Positions 1 through 6,167 of a stretch of 9,060 nucleotides of DNA are shown here, in pieces (the stretch's first letter is position 1; each line of letters opens with the position of its first letter). The notes under the pieces were generated by a model that saw only the letters and a list, made by a program, of their open reading frames with translations, ran no database searches and was not told the DNA's origin. Where the stretch lies: contig JAGLSM010000056.1 in assembly GCA_023135745.1 (NCBI GenBank), forward strand, positions 1 through 9,060, given 5' to 3'. The stretch is from Spirochaetota bacterium. Its GTDB lineage: Bacteria > Spirochaetota > JAGLSM01. Both the position numbers and the translations under genes were made by a program.

Positions 1-56
1 CGCTTAAAACTTCAGGGCAGAAAAAAACAACTTCTTCTAAAACGGAGAAGAAATGA
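1..56 (+). CDS. C-terminal tail of an unidentified upstream gene (partial)
   Basis: A reading frame open from the window edge (first full codon at position 3) ends at TGA 54-56. It encodes a short tail rich in Lys, Thr and Ser, as is common at the C-termini of basic or nucleic-acid-binding proteins. The stop overlaps the ATG of the phosphoglucosamine mutase gene (ATG 53-55, TGA 54-56), the classic ATGA arrangement for translational coupling. A second frame is also open here, ending at 58-60, but it reads as Arg- and Leu-rich and is less protein-like. With only 17 codons visible, neither identity nor reality can be proved. Confidence 0.4.
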   Translation, partial: LKTSGQKKTTSSKTEKK

Positions 57-1402
57 GTGATAAAAATCTAAAAGCATCTGTATCGGGGATAAGAGGTATA
101 ATAGGAGAGTCCTTTACCCCTCCTGTTATTGAAGCCTATGTTTATTCTTATTGCCGCTGGCTTAAAAGCGGGACTGTAGCTGTTGGACGTGATGGAAGAA
201 AAAGCGGAGGGATGGTTCAGTCTCTCGTTCAGGGGGCATTGCTTGCAAATGGTATAAATGTAATAGACATTGGGATATGTCCTACTCCTACTCTGCTTAA
301 CTATGTGCGAGAAAAGGGGCTTGACGGAGGAATTATCATTACTGCCAGTCACAACCCTATAAAGTGGAACGCTCTTAAACTTGTTAAAAAAGGAGGAATC
401 TTTCTTAACAAGGCTGATTTTGACATTGTATCAAAAAATTTCAAGTCAAAAGATCGACTATATGCGGATATTAACAAGATAGGGCTGCTGTGTCAGGATA
501 CAGAAGCGGTTAACATACATATCGATAGTTTTATAAAAAAATATGATATTAGTCATATTAAAACAAAAAGATATAGAGTTGCAGTTGATCCGGTAAATGG
601 AGCAGGCTCTGTAATGTTTGAGAGTTTTTTAAAAAGGCTCGGCTGCAATGTTTTTTCTGTTAATGATGAAATTACCGGTTTTTTTTCAAGACCTCCGGAA
701 CCGCGGCCTGGTGCTTTGTCCGATCTTTCTAAAACGGTAATAGATAACAAATGTGTTATCGGATTTGCGTTTGACCCGGATGCTGACAGGCTCTGTCTGG
801 TAGATGAAAACGGCACTGCTTTGTCCGAAGAGTATACCCTTGCTCTGGCCATCCTTTCTTTTTATAAGAGGAGAAATACAGGAGACATTAGTGTAAATGT
901 CTCAACAACAAGGCTGATTGATGATATAGCAGCTAAGAACCTTACAAATGTCTTCAGGTCACAGGTAGGAGAAGCTAATGTTCTTGAAGAAATGAAAAAA
1001 AGGAATGCTGTCATAGGAGGAGAAGGGAACGGAGGTGTCATATATCCTGCTTTAAACCCATGCCGTGATGCTTTTGTTGGAATGCTTCTTATACTTGATC
1101 TTCTGTCCAGACAGAAAAAAACTATTTCGACGATAGTATCTGAAATGCCTTCTTATATAATGATTAAGGACAAAATCATCCTGGAATCAGTCAAGGGAAT
1201 AAAGGAAAAAGTAAAAAAAGTATTCTCGGATGCTGATTTTGTTTTTAAAGAAAATAACATAGACGGAATCAGACTCGATTTTAAAACAGGCTGGATACAT
1301 ATTCGCGAATCAAATACTGAACCGGTTGTGAGAATAATCGCTGAAGGAACCAGCAAGAAGGAAGTATCCTCCTGGGTAAGCTTTGTCAAGGAAGCTCTGT
1401 AG
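53..1402 (+). CDS. glmM: Phosphoglucosamine mutase / alpha-D-phosphohexomutase
   Basis: This cytoplasmic enzyme most likely converts glucosamine-6-phosphate to glucosamine-1-phosphate on the way to UDP-GlcNAc, peptidoglycan and lipid A. All four phosphohexomutase signatures are present in order. They are the phosphoserine loop TASHNP at residues 97-102 (Ser99 carries the phosphate), the Mg-binding DPDADR at 241-246, the sugar-binding loop GGEGNGG at 322-328, and the phosphate-binding RESNTEPVVR at 418-427. The length of 449 aa is normal for the family. The sugar loop resembles the archaeal-type GlmM branch rather than the EQSGH form of E. coli GlmM, so a phosphomannomutase or phosphoglucomutase activity cannot be excluded. 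GGAG at 44-47, five bases before ATG, supports the start. The start overlaps the stop of an upstream gene, so the mutase is probably the last gene of an operon. Confidence 0.9.
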   Translation: MSDKNLKASVSGIRGIIGESFTPPVIEAYVYSYCRWLKSGTVAVGRDGRKSGGMVQSLVQGALLANGINVIDIGICPTPTLLNYVREKGLDGGIIITASHNPIKWNALKLVKKGGIFLNKADFDIVSKNFKSKDRLYADINKIGLLCQDTEAVNIHIDSFIKKYDISHIKTKRYRVAVDPVNGAGSVMFESFLKRLGCNVFSVNDEITGFFSRPPEPRPGALSDLSKTVIDNKCVIGFAFDPDADRLCLVDENGTALSEEYTLALAILSFYKRRNTGDISVNVSTTRLIDDIAAKNLTNVFRSQVGEANVLEEMKKRNAVIGGEGNGGVIYPALNPCRDAFVGMLLILDLLSRQKKTISTIVSEMPSYIMIKDKIILESVKGIKEKVKKVFSDADFVFKENNIDGIRLDFKTGWIHIRESNTEPVVRIIAEGTSKKEVSSWVSFVKEAL

Positions 1403-1410
1403 AATAGGTA

Positions 1411-1652
1411 TGATAGAACACTGATTTTGCGGATGCGGCTGATCTACACGGATCTTTTTTAGGCAGGTTCTAACATGCAGAGTAAACGACTAATACTATT
1501 TGAATAACATCCAGTGTAGAATAAATTTCTAAGGAAGACCTGTATTTATCTTGAAATTTTATTTCCGTTTCCCCTAATAAAATTAATCCGTGAAGATCCG
1601 TTTTAATCTGTTCACTTCGAGAGCCTCAGCACAAGCAATCCGTGTTCCTATC
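1411..1652. repeat. Inverted clusters of ATCCGTG-like short repeats in a convergent intergenic gap
   Basis: The gap between the mutase gene and the surface-protein gene has no credible coding frame. Its left side carries YKGAT-type units with GAT at 1412, 1423, 1432, 1441 and 1451, a spacing of 9-11 bases. Its right side carries the opposite orientation, with ATC at 1586, 1596 and 1606 (exactly 10 apart) and again at 1638 and 1650. The best arm pair is GATCTACACGGAT at 1441-1453 and ATCCGTGAAGATC at 1586-1598, which are reverse complements at 12 of 13 positions. The central 130 bases are AT-rich and show nothing recognisable. The layout suggests a degenerate intergenic repeat or mobile-repeat remnant with inverted ends. 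From memory, ATCCGTG-type tandem units occur in intergenic DNA of many environmental bacteria, but I cannot name a family. Confidence 0.5.
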
Positions 1653-1666
1653 CACTAGTCTTCGTT

Positions 1667-3664
1667 CTATCTTCTAACAACTACTTTTTTAACTTCGTTG
1701 AAATCATCAAATTTGATATGAACAAAATATACTCCCGGATGAACTGTTGTAGATCTTAAGTCTTTGCCGTTCCAGTTGAATTCGTGAGTTCCCGGATCCA
1801 GTGTTCTATTTGCAAGTGTTCTTACATGTTCTCCGGAGAGACTGTATATTTTAATTGAAACATTGCTTCTATTGTCAATATTAACAATGACTCTGGCATA
1901 TTCATTATTGGCAGGTCTGAATATATTTCTGTAGACAAGAGCTGTCTTTTGTGTAATGGGGTTATATGTTGTACGAACTGCTATTTTGTATATCTCATCG
2001 ATTGATGTTGTATTTGTAAAGTCATTATTACTAAGCTCTCCGTCTATATCAACTGAAACGACAGAAAAGTAGTTGGTGAAGGAACTATAGTAGTTAATGC
2101 CAAGAATGTTTTTGTCAAGTTCCAGGGATGTTGTATAGATAGGAGAGCTGTTTGTATAATAGCTGGTACCTTGGTATTCTACATGTGCTTTAATAAGGTA
2201 ATGGTGGTGTTTGGGGTCGGAGGAAGCGTCCCATTTGAAACTGATGTATTTTTCACGGGGTACAATCTCAACATTGCCCGGTGATGAAGGAGTGGATGTG
2301 GTTGATAGAGGGGTTGCTGAGAGACTTGGAACCCCTGCAGCTTGATAATTTGACGCAGAATCAAAGGTGAAGATTTTAAAATTATGAGCCATTCCGCTTG
2401 CAAGTCCTGTCCATAGGAAGTTGGTTTCTTTTCCAATCATATTTGAAACGTCAATATCTGTGATTATCCCAAGAAATGGATTGGGTGGATAGCTTGCTAC
2501 AGTTTGGTAGATCAGACGGATAAATTTAATGTCTTTGTCTGAAGGATTTTTCCATTTTAAAAATATTTTATCCTTGCCGACTACAATAGTCGGTTCAGTA
2601 ACATTTCCCGGCGGGACTGTGTCGGTAATTGTATTTGTCCAGGAATGCAGGTATGTGCCTTGAGGGCTCCATGTATACGACGACCATTCAAGCGATGTGT
2701 TTGTGACATCTAGACGAAGAATTAGATTATTATTGGTTTTAGCATTAGGAGCAATCTTAACTGTGGTCCAGATAATCTGCGGAGAAGAGCTATTGACATA
2801 TAGCGCGGTGGACAGGTTAAACTCAAGTGTCGTACTGTTTGGATTATGGGTTGAAATAAGAGAGTCGTTTACTGTATTGTAGATTCTGTCTCCATTATCG
2901 AGATAAAGTTTAACTTCTTCAATATCGTTATAATCATTTCCGGTATAGGCAGGATAGTACATAATTATTTTGGAAATAAAAAATCCGTTACCGGTTGTGG
3001 CATAGGTTGGAGAATCAATTGAGAAACCAAAAACTCCATATGACTGATTCCGCTGTAGTGGTCCGGGCGTATTTTGTATCAATTGCCTGAGATTTGTAAC
3101 TGTTAATTGATTGTCCCAGATGTAATTTGTGTAAGTAAAATTACCGGTCGGATTGCCTTCATTTGTAATTGTAACGCTGGTGGAGGGTACGATGAAAACA
3201 TCGGTAGTCTTAAGGGCAAATGACAGTTTGTCCGGGATTCCTGTTCCGTTTTTTTGCGAAATATTAGCCCTTATCAGAAAGTTTTCAGTTACGCCCCGGT
3301 TGATGTTAATAGTTGAATTCATGACGAAAGATATTTTTGCACCGCCTATGTAAGTGCCGAACGCTACCAGTGTCTCATTTGTAGCTGATTTATGGTACAT
3401 TCTTACGGATTGTAGTGAAGAAGCGTTGATTAATGGATCGTACATCAGTGTATATGTCAATGATTTGATTTCTACACTTGAATGTGTTGAACCGCTTAAA
3501 TTCAATGAAAATAAAAAAAGATCCTGATTGGCTGATAACCTTGCTTTATTGGGATACAGAGTAGTTACTTTATAGGTTAGTATATCTGCGGATATAGCAA
3601 TGACCGTTAAAATGGAAATAATGAGAATAAAAATGGTATATAGAATGAAATTTGATTTTTTCAT
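1667..3664 (-). CDS. Exported surface protein with two FN3-like domains and a FlgD-type C-terminal Ig-like module
   Basis: This 665 aa protein is probably secreted or surface-attached. Residues 1-26 form a signal peptide: a KK n-region, a hydrophobic core at 7-24 and a likely cleavage near residues 25-26. Residues 27-345 are beta-rich with many Asn, Ser and Thr, and appear to hold two copies of one beta-sandwich module (about 45-160 and 208-325). Two fibronectin-III-like domains follow at about 351-455 (starting PPGNV, with IFLKWKNPSDKDI) and 460-556 (SPGNV, with ISFKWDASSD). Residues 578-665 match the FlgD Ig-like pattern: RNIFRP, VSIKIYSLSGEHVRTL, PGTHEFNWNGKD, HPGVYFVHI, then a basic VVVRR end. 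Such tails close many large exported proteins. The ribosome site is weak (AAAGAG just before ATG). The gene stands alone and diverges from rpiB. Adhesion or envelope structure is plausible, but the ligand is unknown. Confidence 0.8.
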   Translation of the reverse strand: MKKSNFILYTIFILIISILTVIAISADILTYKVTTLYPNKARLSANQDLFLFSLNLSGSTHSSVEIKSLTYTLMYDPLINASSLQSVRMYHKSATNETLVAFGTYIGGAKISFVMNSTININRGVTENFLIRANISQKNGTGIPDKLSFALKTTDVFIVPSTSVTITNEGNPTGNFTYTNYIWDNQLTVTNLRQLIQNTPGPLQRNQSYGVFGFSIDSPTYATTGNGFFISKIIMYYPAYTGNDYNDIEEVKLYLDNGDRIYNTVNDSLISTHNPNSTTLEFNLSTALYVNSSSPQIIWTTVKIAPNAKTNNNLILRLDVTNTSLEWSSYTWSPQGTYLHSWTNTITDTVPPGNVTEPTIVVGKDKIFLKWKNPSDKDIKFIRLIYQTVASYPPNPFLGIITDIDVSNMIGKETNFLWTGLASGMAHNFKIFTFDSASNYQAAGVPSLSATPLSTTSTPSSPGNVEIVPREKYISFKWDASSDPKHHHYLIKAHVEYQGTSYYTNSSPIYTTSLELDKNILGINYYSSFTNYFSVVSVDIDGELSNNDFTNTTSIDEIYKIAVRTTYNPITQKTALVYRNIFRPANNEYARVIVNIDNRSNVSIKIYSLSGEHVRTLANRTLDPGTHEFNWNGKDLRSTTVHPGVYFVHIKFDDFNEVKKVVVRR

Positions 3665-3688
3665 AGGCTCTTTATCTGTTTTTTATTA

Positions 3689-3694
3689 ATTATA
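3689..3694 (-). promoter_or_regulatory. Candidate -10 element of the FN3/FlgD surface-protein gene
   Basis: The minus strand reads TATAAT here, 24 bases upstream of the ATG at 3664. This would give a leader of roughly 18 bases containing the weak AAAGAG ribosome site. No good -35 hexamer lies 16-18 bases upstream, so the assignment rests on the perfect -10 alone in a very AT-rich stretch. Confidence 0.35.
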
Positions 3695-3756
3695 TAGCGG
3701 ATTTTCTAAAAATAAAGCAAAAATAAAATAAAATTATTAGTTTTATTAAAAATAAA

Positions 3757-3780
3757 CTCAAATTTGAGATATTATAATAT
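3757..3780 (+). promoter_or_regulatory. Candidate rpiB promoter -10 with two abutting palindromes
   Basis: A perfect TATAAT lies at 3773-3778, 30 bases before the rpiB ATG, and would give a leader of about 24 bases. It sits inside a perfect 12-base palindrome, ATATTATAATAT (3769-3780), which directly abuts a second perfect 12-base palindrome, CTCAAATTTGAG (3757-3768). The second palindrome occupies the position between -10 and -35, where a repressor or MerR-type activator could bind. No convincing -35 is visible. The first palindrome is all A/T and could be chance; CTCAAATTTGAG is the stronger operator candidate. Confidence 0.4.
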
Positions 3781-3808
3781 AATAACCGGAACTAGGGTCG
3801 GAGGTAGC

Positions 3809-4264
3809 ATGAAAATTGCAATAGCAAGTGACCACGCGGGTTTTTTATTGAAAACTGAAATTATCAAATATATTGGCAGTCTTGGGCACGAGGTTGAGGA
3901 TTTTGGTACTGATTCTGAAGAATCAATGGATTATCCGGACACCATTGCTCCGGCAGCTGGGGCTGTTGCGCAGGGAAAGGCTGACAGAGGTATTGTAATC
4001 TGCGGTTCAGGCATTGGGGCTTCGATAGTAGCCAATAAAGTAAGCGGTATCAGAGCCGCTCTTTGCAGTGATGCTTACGATGCTGAATATTCAAGACTTC
4101 ATAATGACTCAAATGTCATTGTTTTTGGAGCGAGAAAAATAACAGCACAAACTGCTGTTACAATGCTTGATAAATGGCTCAACACGGAATTCGAAGGCGG
4201 GCGTCACCAGAGACGTGTGGATAAAATTGCAAACCTTGAGAGCAACAACGAACTAAATTGTTAA
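3809..4264 (+). CDS. rpiB: Ribose-5-phosphate isomerase B
   Basis: This cytoplasmic isomerase interconverts ribulose-5-phosphate and ribose-5-phosphate in the non-oxidative pentose phosphate pathway. The 151 aa product has the usual LacA/RpiB length and motifs. It opens MKIAIASDHAG with Asp8-His9, has DYPD at 41-44, the catalytic Cys65 in ICGSGIG (64-70), His98-Asn99 in RLHNDSN, and phosphate-binding arginines in GGRHQRR (Arg132 and Arg136). Ser67 replaces the threonine of the GTGIG form seen in E. coli; serine occurs in other family members. I chose ATG 3809, not the in-frame ATG at 3764, because GGAGG (3800-3804) lies just before it and because the extra 15 residues would come before the conserved first strand and overlap the promoter. 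The stop is 13 bases before aroE, so the two genes form an operon. Confidence 0.93.
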   Translation: MKIAIASDHAGFLLKTEIIKYIGSLGHEVEDFGTDSEESMDYPDTIAPAAGAVAQGKADRGIVICGSGIGASIVANKVSGIRAALCSDAYDAEYSRLHNDSNVIVFGARKITAQTAVTMLDKWLNTEFEGGRHQRRVDKIANLESNNELNC

Positions 4265-4277
4265 ATGGGAGTCAGCT

Positions 4278-5138
4278 ATGGAAATAAATGGATCAACAAA
4301 GGTTTGCGCTATATTTGGTAATCCGGTATCTCATTCAATGTCCCCGGCAATACACAATGCGGCATTCAGGAAACTAAATCTTAATTATGTTTATACAGCT
4401 TTTAATGTTGAGGATCTTAAGAATGCTGTTGATGGAGTAAGAGCTCTTGGTATTAGGGGGCTTTCAGTTACCATTCCTCATAAGGAAGCTATTATTCCAT
4501 TACTTGATGAAGTTGATGATTTCGCGGAAAGTATAGGGGCTGTGAATACAGTAGTAAATGATTTCGGTGTTCTTAAGGGATATAACACGGATGCTTCAGG
4601 AGTACTTTACGCGTTAAAGGATGGCGGAATTAACCTTAACCTTACTAATGTTGTGATTATTGGATCAGGCGGTGCGGCAAGAGCTGCCGGATTTGCGGTT
4701 GCAATGAAAGGGAATATTGACTCTCTTGATATCATTGATCCTATTAAGGGGAAGGCCGCGGCTCTTGCCCAAAGCATTAAGGTTAAGGCCGGATTCAGTA
4801 AAGTTACAGGCCATATTTTAAGTGATGATCTATTAAAGGATCTGATTGACAGACCGTGTCTGATTATAAACGCGTCTCCAATCGGAATGCATCCTGATAT
4901 AGACGCGTCTCCTGTCCCTGTTAATATGTTAAATGTCTCTCATAGAGTATTCGATATTGTTTATAATCCATCAGAAACGATGCTGATTAAAAAGGCTAAT
5001 GAAGCCGGGGCTATTACAGTGACAGGCGACAAGATGTTTCTTAAACAGGCAGTGGGGCAGTTCATACTCTGGACCGGTCTTGATGCTCCATTTGAAATTA
5101 TGCGTGAAGAGTTTTTAAAAGCAATAAATGGTAAATGA
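4278..5138 (+). CDS. aroE: Shikimate dehydrogenase (NADP+)
   Basis: This enzyme reduces 3-dehydroshikimate to shikimate in the cytoplasm, on the route to chorismate and aromatic amino acids. The 286 aa length is typical. Shikimate-binding SHSMSP lies at residues 18-23, catalytic Lys69 in SVTIPHK, Asn90, and catalytic Asp105 in GYNTDASG (101-108). The Rossmann loop GSGGAAR is at 129-135, NASPIGMHP at 198-206 and FDIVYNP at 225-231. Gln257 sits in the C-terminal KMFLKQAVGQF helix that closes on the substrate. GGGAG at 4267-4271, six bases before ATG, fixes the start. It follows rpiB by 13 bases and is the last gene before a strong terminator, so it is probably co-transcribed with rpiB. No residue expected of an active enzyme is missing. 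Confidence 0.94.
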   Translation: MEINGSTKVCAIFGNPVSHSMSPAIHNAAFRKLNLNYVYTAFNVEDLKNAVDGVRALGIRGLSVTIPHKEAIIPLLDEVDDFAESIGAVNTVVNDFGVLKGYNTDASGVLYALKDGGINLNLTNVVIIGSGGAARAAGFAVAMKGNIDSLDIIDPIKGKAAALAQSIKVKAGFSKVTGHILSDDLLKDLIDRPCLIINASPIGMHPDIDASPVPVNMLNVSHRVFDIVYNPSETMLIKKANEAGAITVTGDKMFLKQAVGQFILWTGLDAPFEIMREEFLKAINGK

Positions 5139-5149
5139 TGGATAATTTT

Positions 5150-5175
5150 AAGCTAATCCTGATTGGCTTTTTCTT
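5150..5175 (+). terminator. Intrinsic terminator of the rpiB-aroE operon
   Basis: AAGCTAATC (5150-5158) and GATTGGCTT (5161-5169) pair over eight bases, including one G-U wobble, around a four-base CCTG loop. A T-run broken by a single C follows (5168-5176). It begins 12 bases after the aroE stop. On the opposite strand the stem is not followed by a T-run, so it serves aroE and not the convergent protease gene. Confidence 0.75.
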
Positions 5176-5180
5176 TACTT

Positions 5181-5984
5181 CTAATTAAGAGTTAATATTA
5201 TGATTATAAAAATTACAGCATCTGCCAAAAAATGAGTTATTAGAGGAGCCAGCACTCCTTTTGTTCTATATCTGATAATTCCTAAAAAAACAGCCCAGAC
5301 AAAAGCCATTCCAATACCAATGAGTCCTCTTGGGAATCCCTGTACATGCCACAATGAAAAAAACAATGCTTGTATAATTACAATAACTGCAATATTACTG
5401 AAAACAGCAGACAGGCCGTCCCACATAACAAGACGGGTAAATAGTTCTTCAACCAGAGTATTAAGAACAGCAAAGACTACACCACCTAAACAAAGAAGTA
5501 CAATCGGCATTGACGGCAGCTTATCATGAAAAACGGAGAGATCTTTTTTTATATATATGGCCCATAAAAAAAGAGCCGCGCTGCTGATTACAACAGATAC
5601 AGCAATGAACCACCAGTCTATTCTTTTTACCTTTCCCCATCTTAACCAGCCTAAAGACGATCTCATAGACCGAATTGATAAAACCATAACAACATAAGCA
5701 AGACAAGGTATTAAATAGTCAACCCCCGGGAATTGTATACCGATTAGCTTTACCTGGTATGGGATGAGCGGCTGATACAGATATATAAATACAAATAATA
5801 AGGCCGGCACATAAAGCTGCCGGCTTTTATAATAGAGCAGCAATAATATTGCCAGTAGAAATATAGTATTAAGAATATAGAATTCAATGGAAGCAAGACA
5901 GGAAAAGATAAAATTATACTTTGGAACGACTAATGCAAAGAAGACAGAACATATAAAACAAATTTTTGGTAAAATATTTTTCAT
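5181..5984 (-). CDS. CPBP-family (CAAX-like) intramembrane metalloprotease
   Basis: This 267 aa integral membrane protein has about eight hydrophobic segments, near residues 7-20, 33-51, 58-72, 88-104, 123-146, 160-177, 195-212 and 218-236, with another at 250-265. The CPBP signature motifs are intact: EExxxR at Glu179-Glu180-Arg184 (VEELFTR), FxxxH at Phe209-His213 (FFSLWH) and HxxxD at His251-Asp255 (HFLAD). These place the active-site Glu and His residues within the membrane, as in Rce1-type proteases. Bacterial members serve varied roles, including bacteriocin self-immunity, sigma-factor signalling and lipoprotein or peptide processing; the substrate here is unknown. GGAG at 5991-5994, six bases upstream, supports the start. 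The gene converges on aroE and diverges from the PH-like protein gene, with 183 bases between the two starts. Confidence 0.85.
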   Translation of the reverse strand: MKNILPKICFICSVFFALVVPKYNFIFSCLASIEFYILNTIFLLAILLLLYYKSRQLYVPALLFVFIYLYQPLIPYQVKLIGIQFPGVDYLIPCLAYVVMVLSIRSMRSSLGWLRWGKVKRIDWWFIAVSVVISSAALFLWAIYIKKDLSVFHDKLPSMPIVLLCLGGVVFAVLNTLVEELFTRLVMWDGLSAVFSNIAVIVIIQALFFSLWHVQGFPRGLIGIGMAFVWAVFLGIIRYRTKGVLAPLITHFLADAVIFIIIILTLN

Positions 5985-6007
5985 TTAAATCTCCATTATA
6001 CAACTTC

Positions 6008-6036
6008 ATTCTATTCTTTCTGAAATTCAAATGCAA
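6008..6036 (-). promoter_or_regulatory. Candidate sigma-70-type promoter of the CPBP protease gene
   Basis: Reading the minus strand, TTGCAT (6031-6036) is followed after exactly 17 bases by TAGAAT (6008-6013), five of six to the -10 consensus. Initiation near 6001 would give a leader of about 17 bases that contains the GGAG ribosome site at 5991-5994. The -35 matches only in its TTG, so confidence is moderate. Confidence 0.45.
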
Positions 6037-6113
6037 GAACCATTTATCCGAGCAGCCCTTGATGGATTCCATAAGAGACTATCTTTCTTTTCCTCCTTTA
6101 ATAAAATCTTTAG

Positions 6114-6141
6114 TTGACAATAGTCAAAAAATCTTTAAAAT
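6114..6141 (+). promoter_or_regulatory. Strong sigma-70-type promoter of the triple PH-like gene
   Basis: A perfect -35 TTGACA (6114-6119) and a -10 TAAAAT (6136-6141) are separated by 16 bases. Initiation near 6148 would leave a leader of about 20 bases containing AAGGAG (6157-6162), five bases before ATG 6168. This is the best promoter in the window. Confidence 0.7.
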
Positions 6142-6156
6142 AGTTTTATTCTATTT
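6114..6156 (+). promoter_or_regulatory. Two dyads overlapping the promoter, candidate operators
   Basis: TTGAC-AATA-GTCAA (6114-6127) is a perfect inverted repeat that covers the whole -35 element. AAATAG-N7-CTATTT (6138-6156) is a second perfect one, spanning the end of the -10 and the expected transcription start. Both positions suit repression by a dimeric regulator. No regulator gene is in the window, and AT-rich DNA yields short dyads by chance, so this is a hypothesis. Confidence 0.35.
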
Positions 6157-6167
6157 AAGGAGTTATT

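Noticed and set aside
1441..1460. GATC-N6-GATC followed by six T residues after glmM, as an intrinsic terminator.
   Set aside because: A four-base stem with one half GC content is too weak to call; it may still contribute to termination, but the repeat structure explains the sequence better.
1403..1666. A small RNA, tRNA or CRISPR array in the repeat-bearing gap.
   Set aside because: No cloverleaf, no equal-length spacers and no promoter-terminator pair could be found; the units are short, degenerate and switch orientation.
1667..1930. Calling the C-terminal module of the surface protein a type IX secretion sorting domain.
   Set aside because: The sequence fits the FlgD Ig-like pattern better, and no type IX secretion gene is visible in the window.
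5995..6000. Perfect TATAAT on the minus strand directly before the GGAG of the CPBP protease gene.
   Set aside because: Initiation from it would fall downstream of the ribosome site and leave it out of the mRNA. The TTGCAT-17-TAGAAT pair just upstream is a better promoter.
5914..6072. A 52-codon minus-strand frame in the divergent intergenic region, with AAAGGAGG at 6092-6099 upstream.
   Set aside because: The ribosome site is 19 bases from the ATG, the frame runs into the protease gene in another phase, and the peptide resembles nothing.
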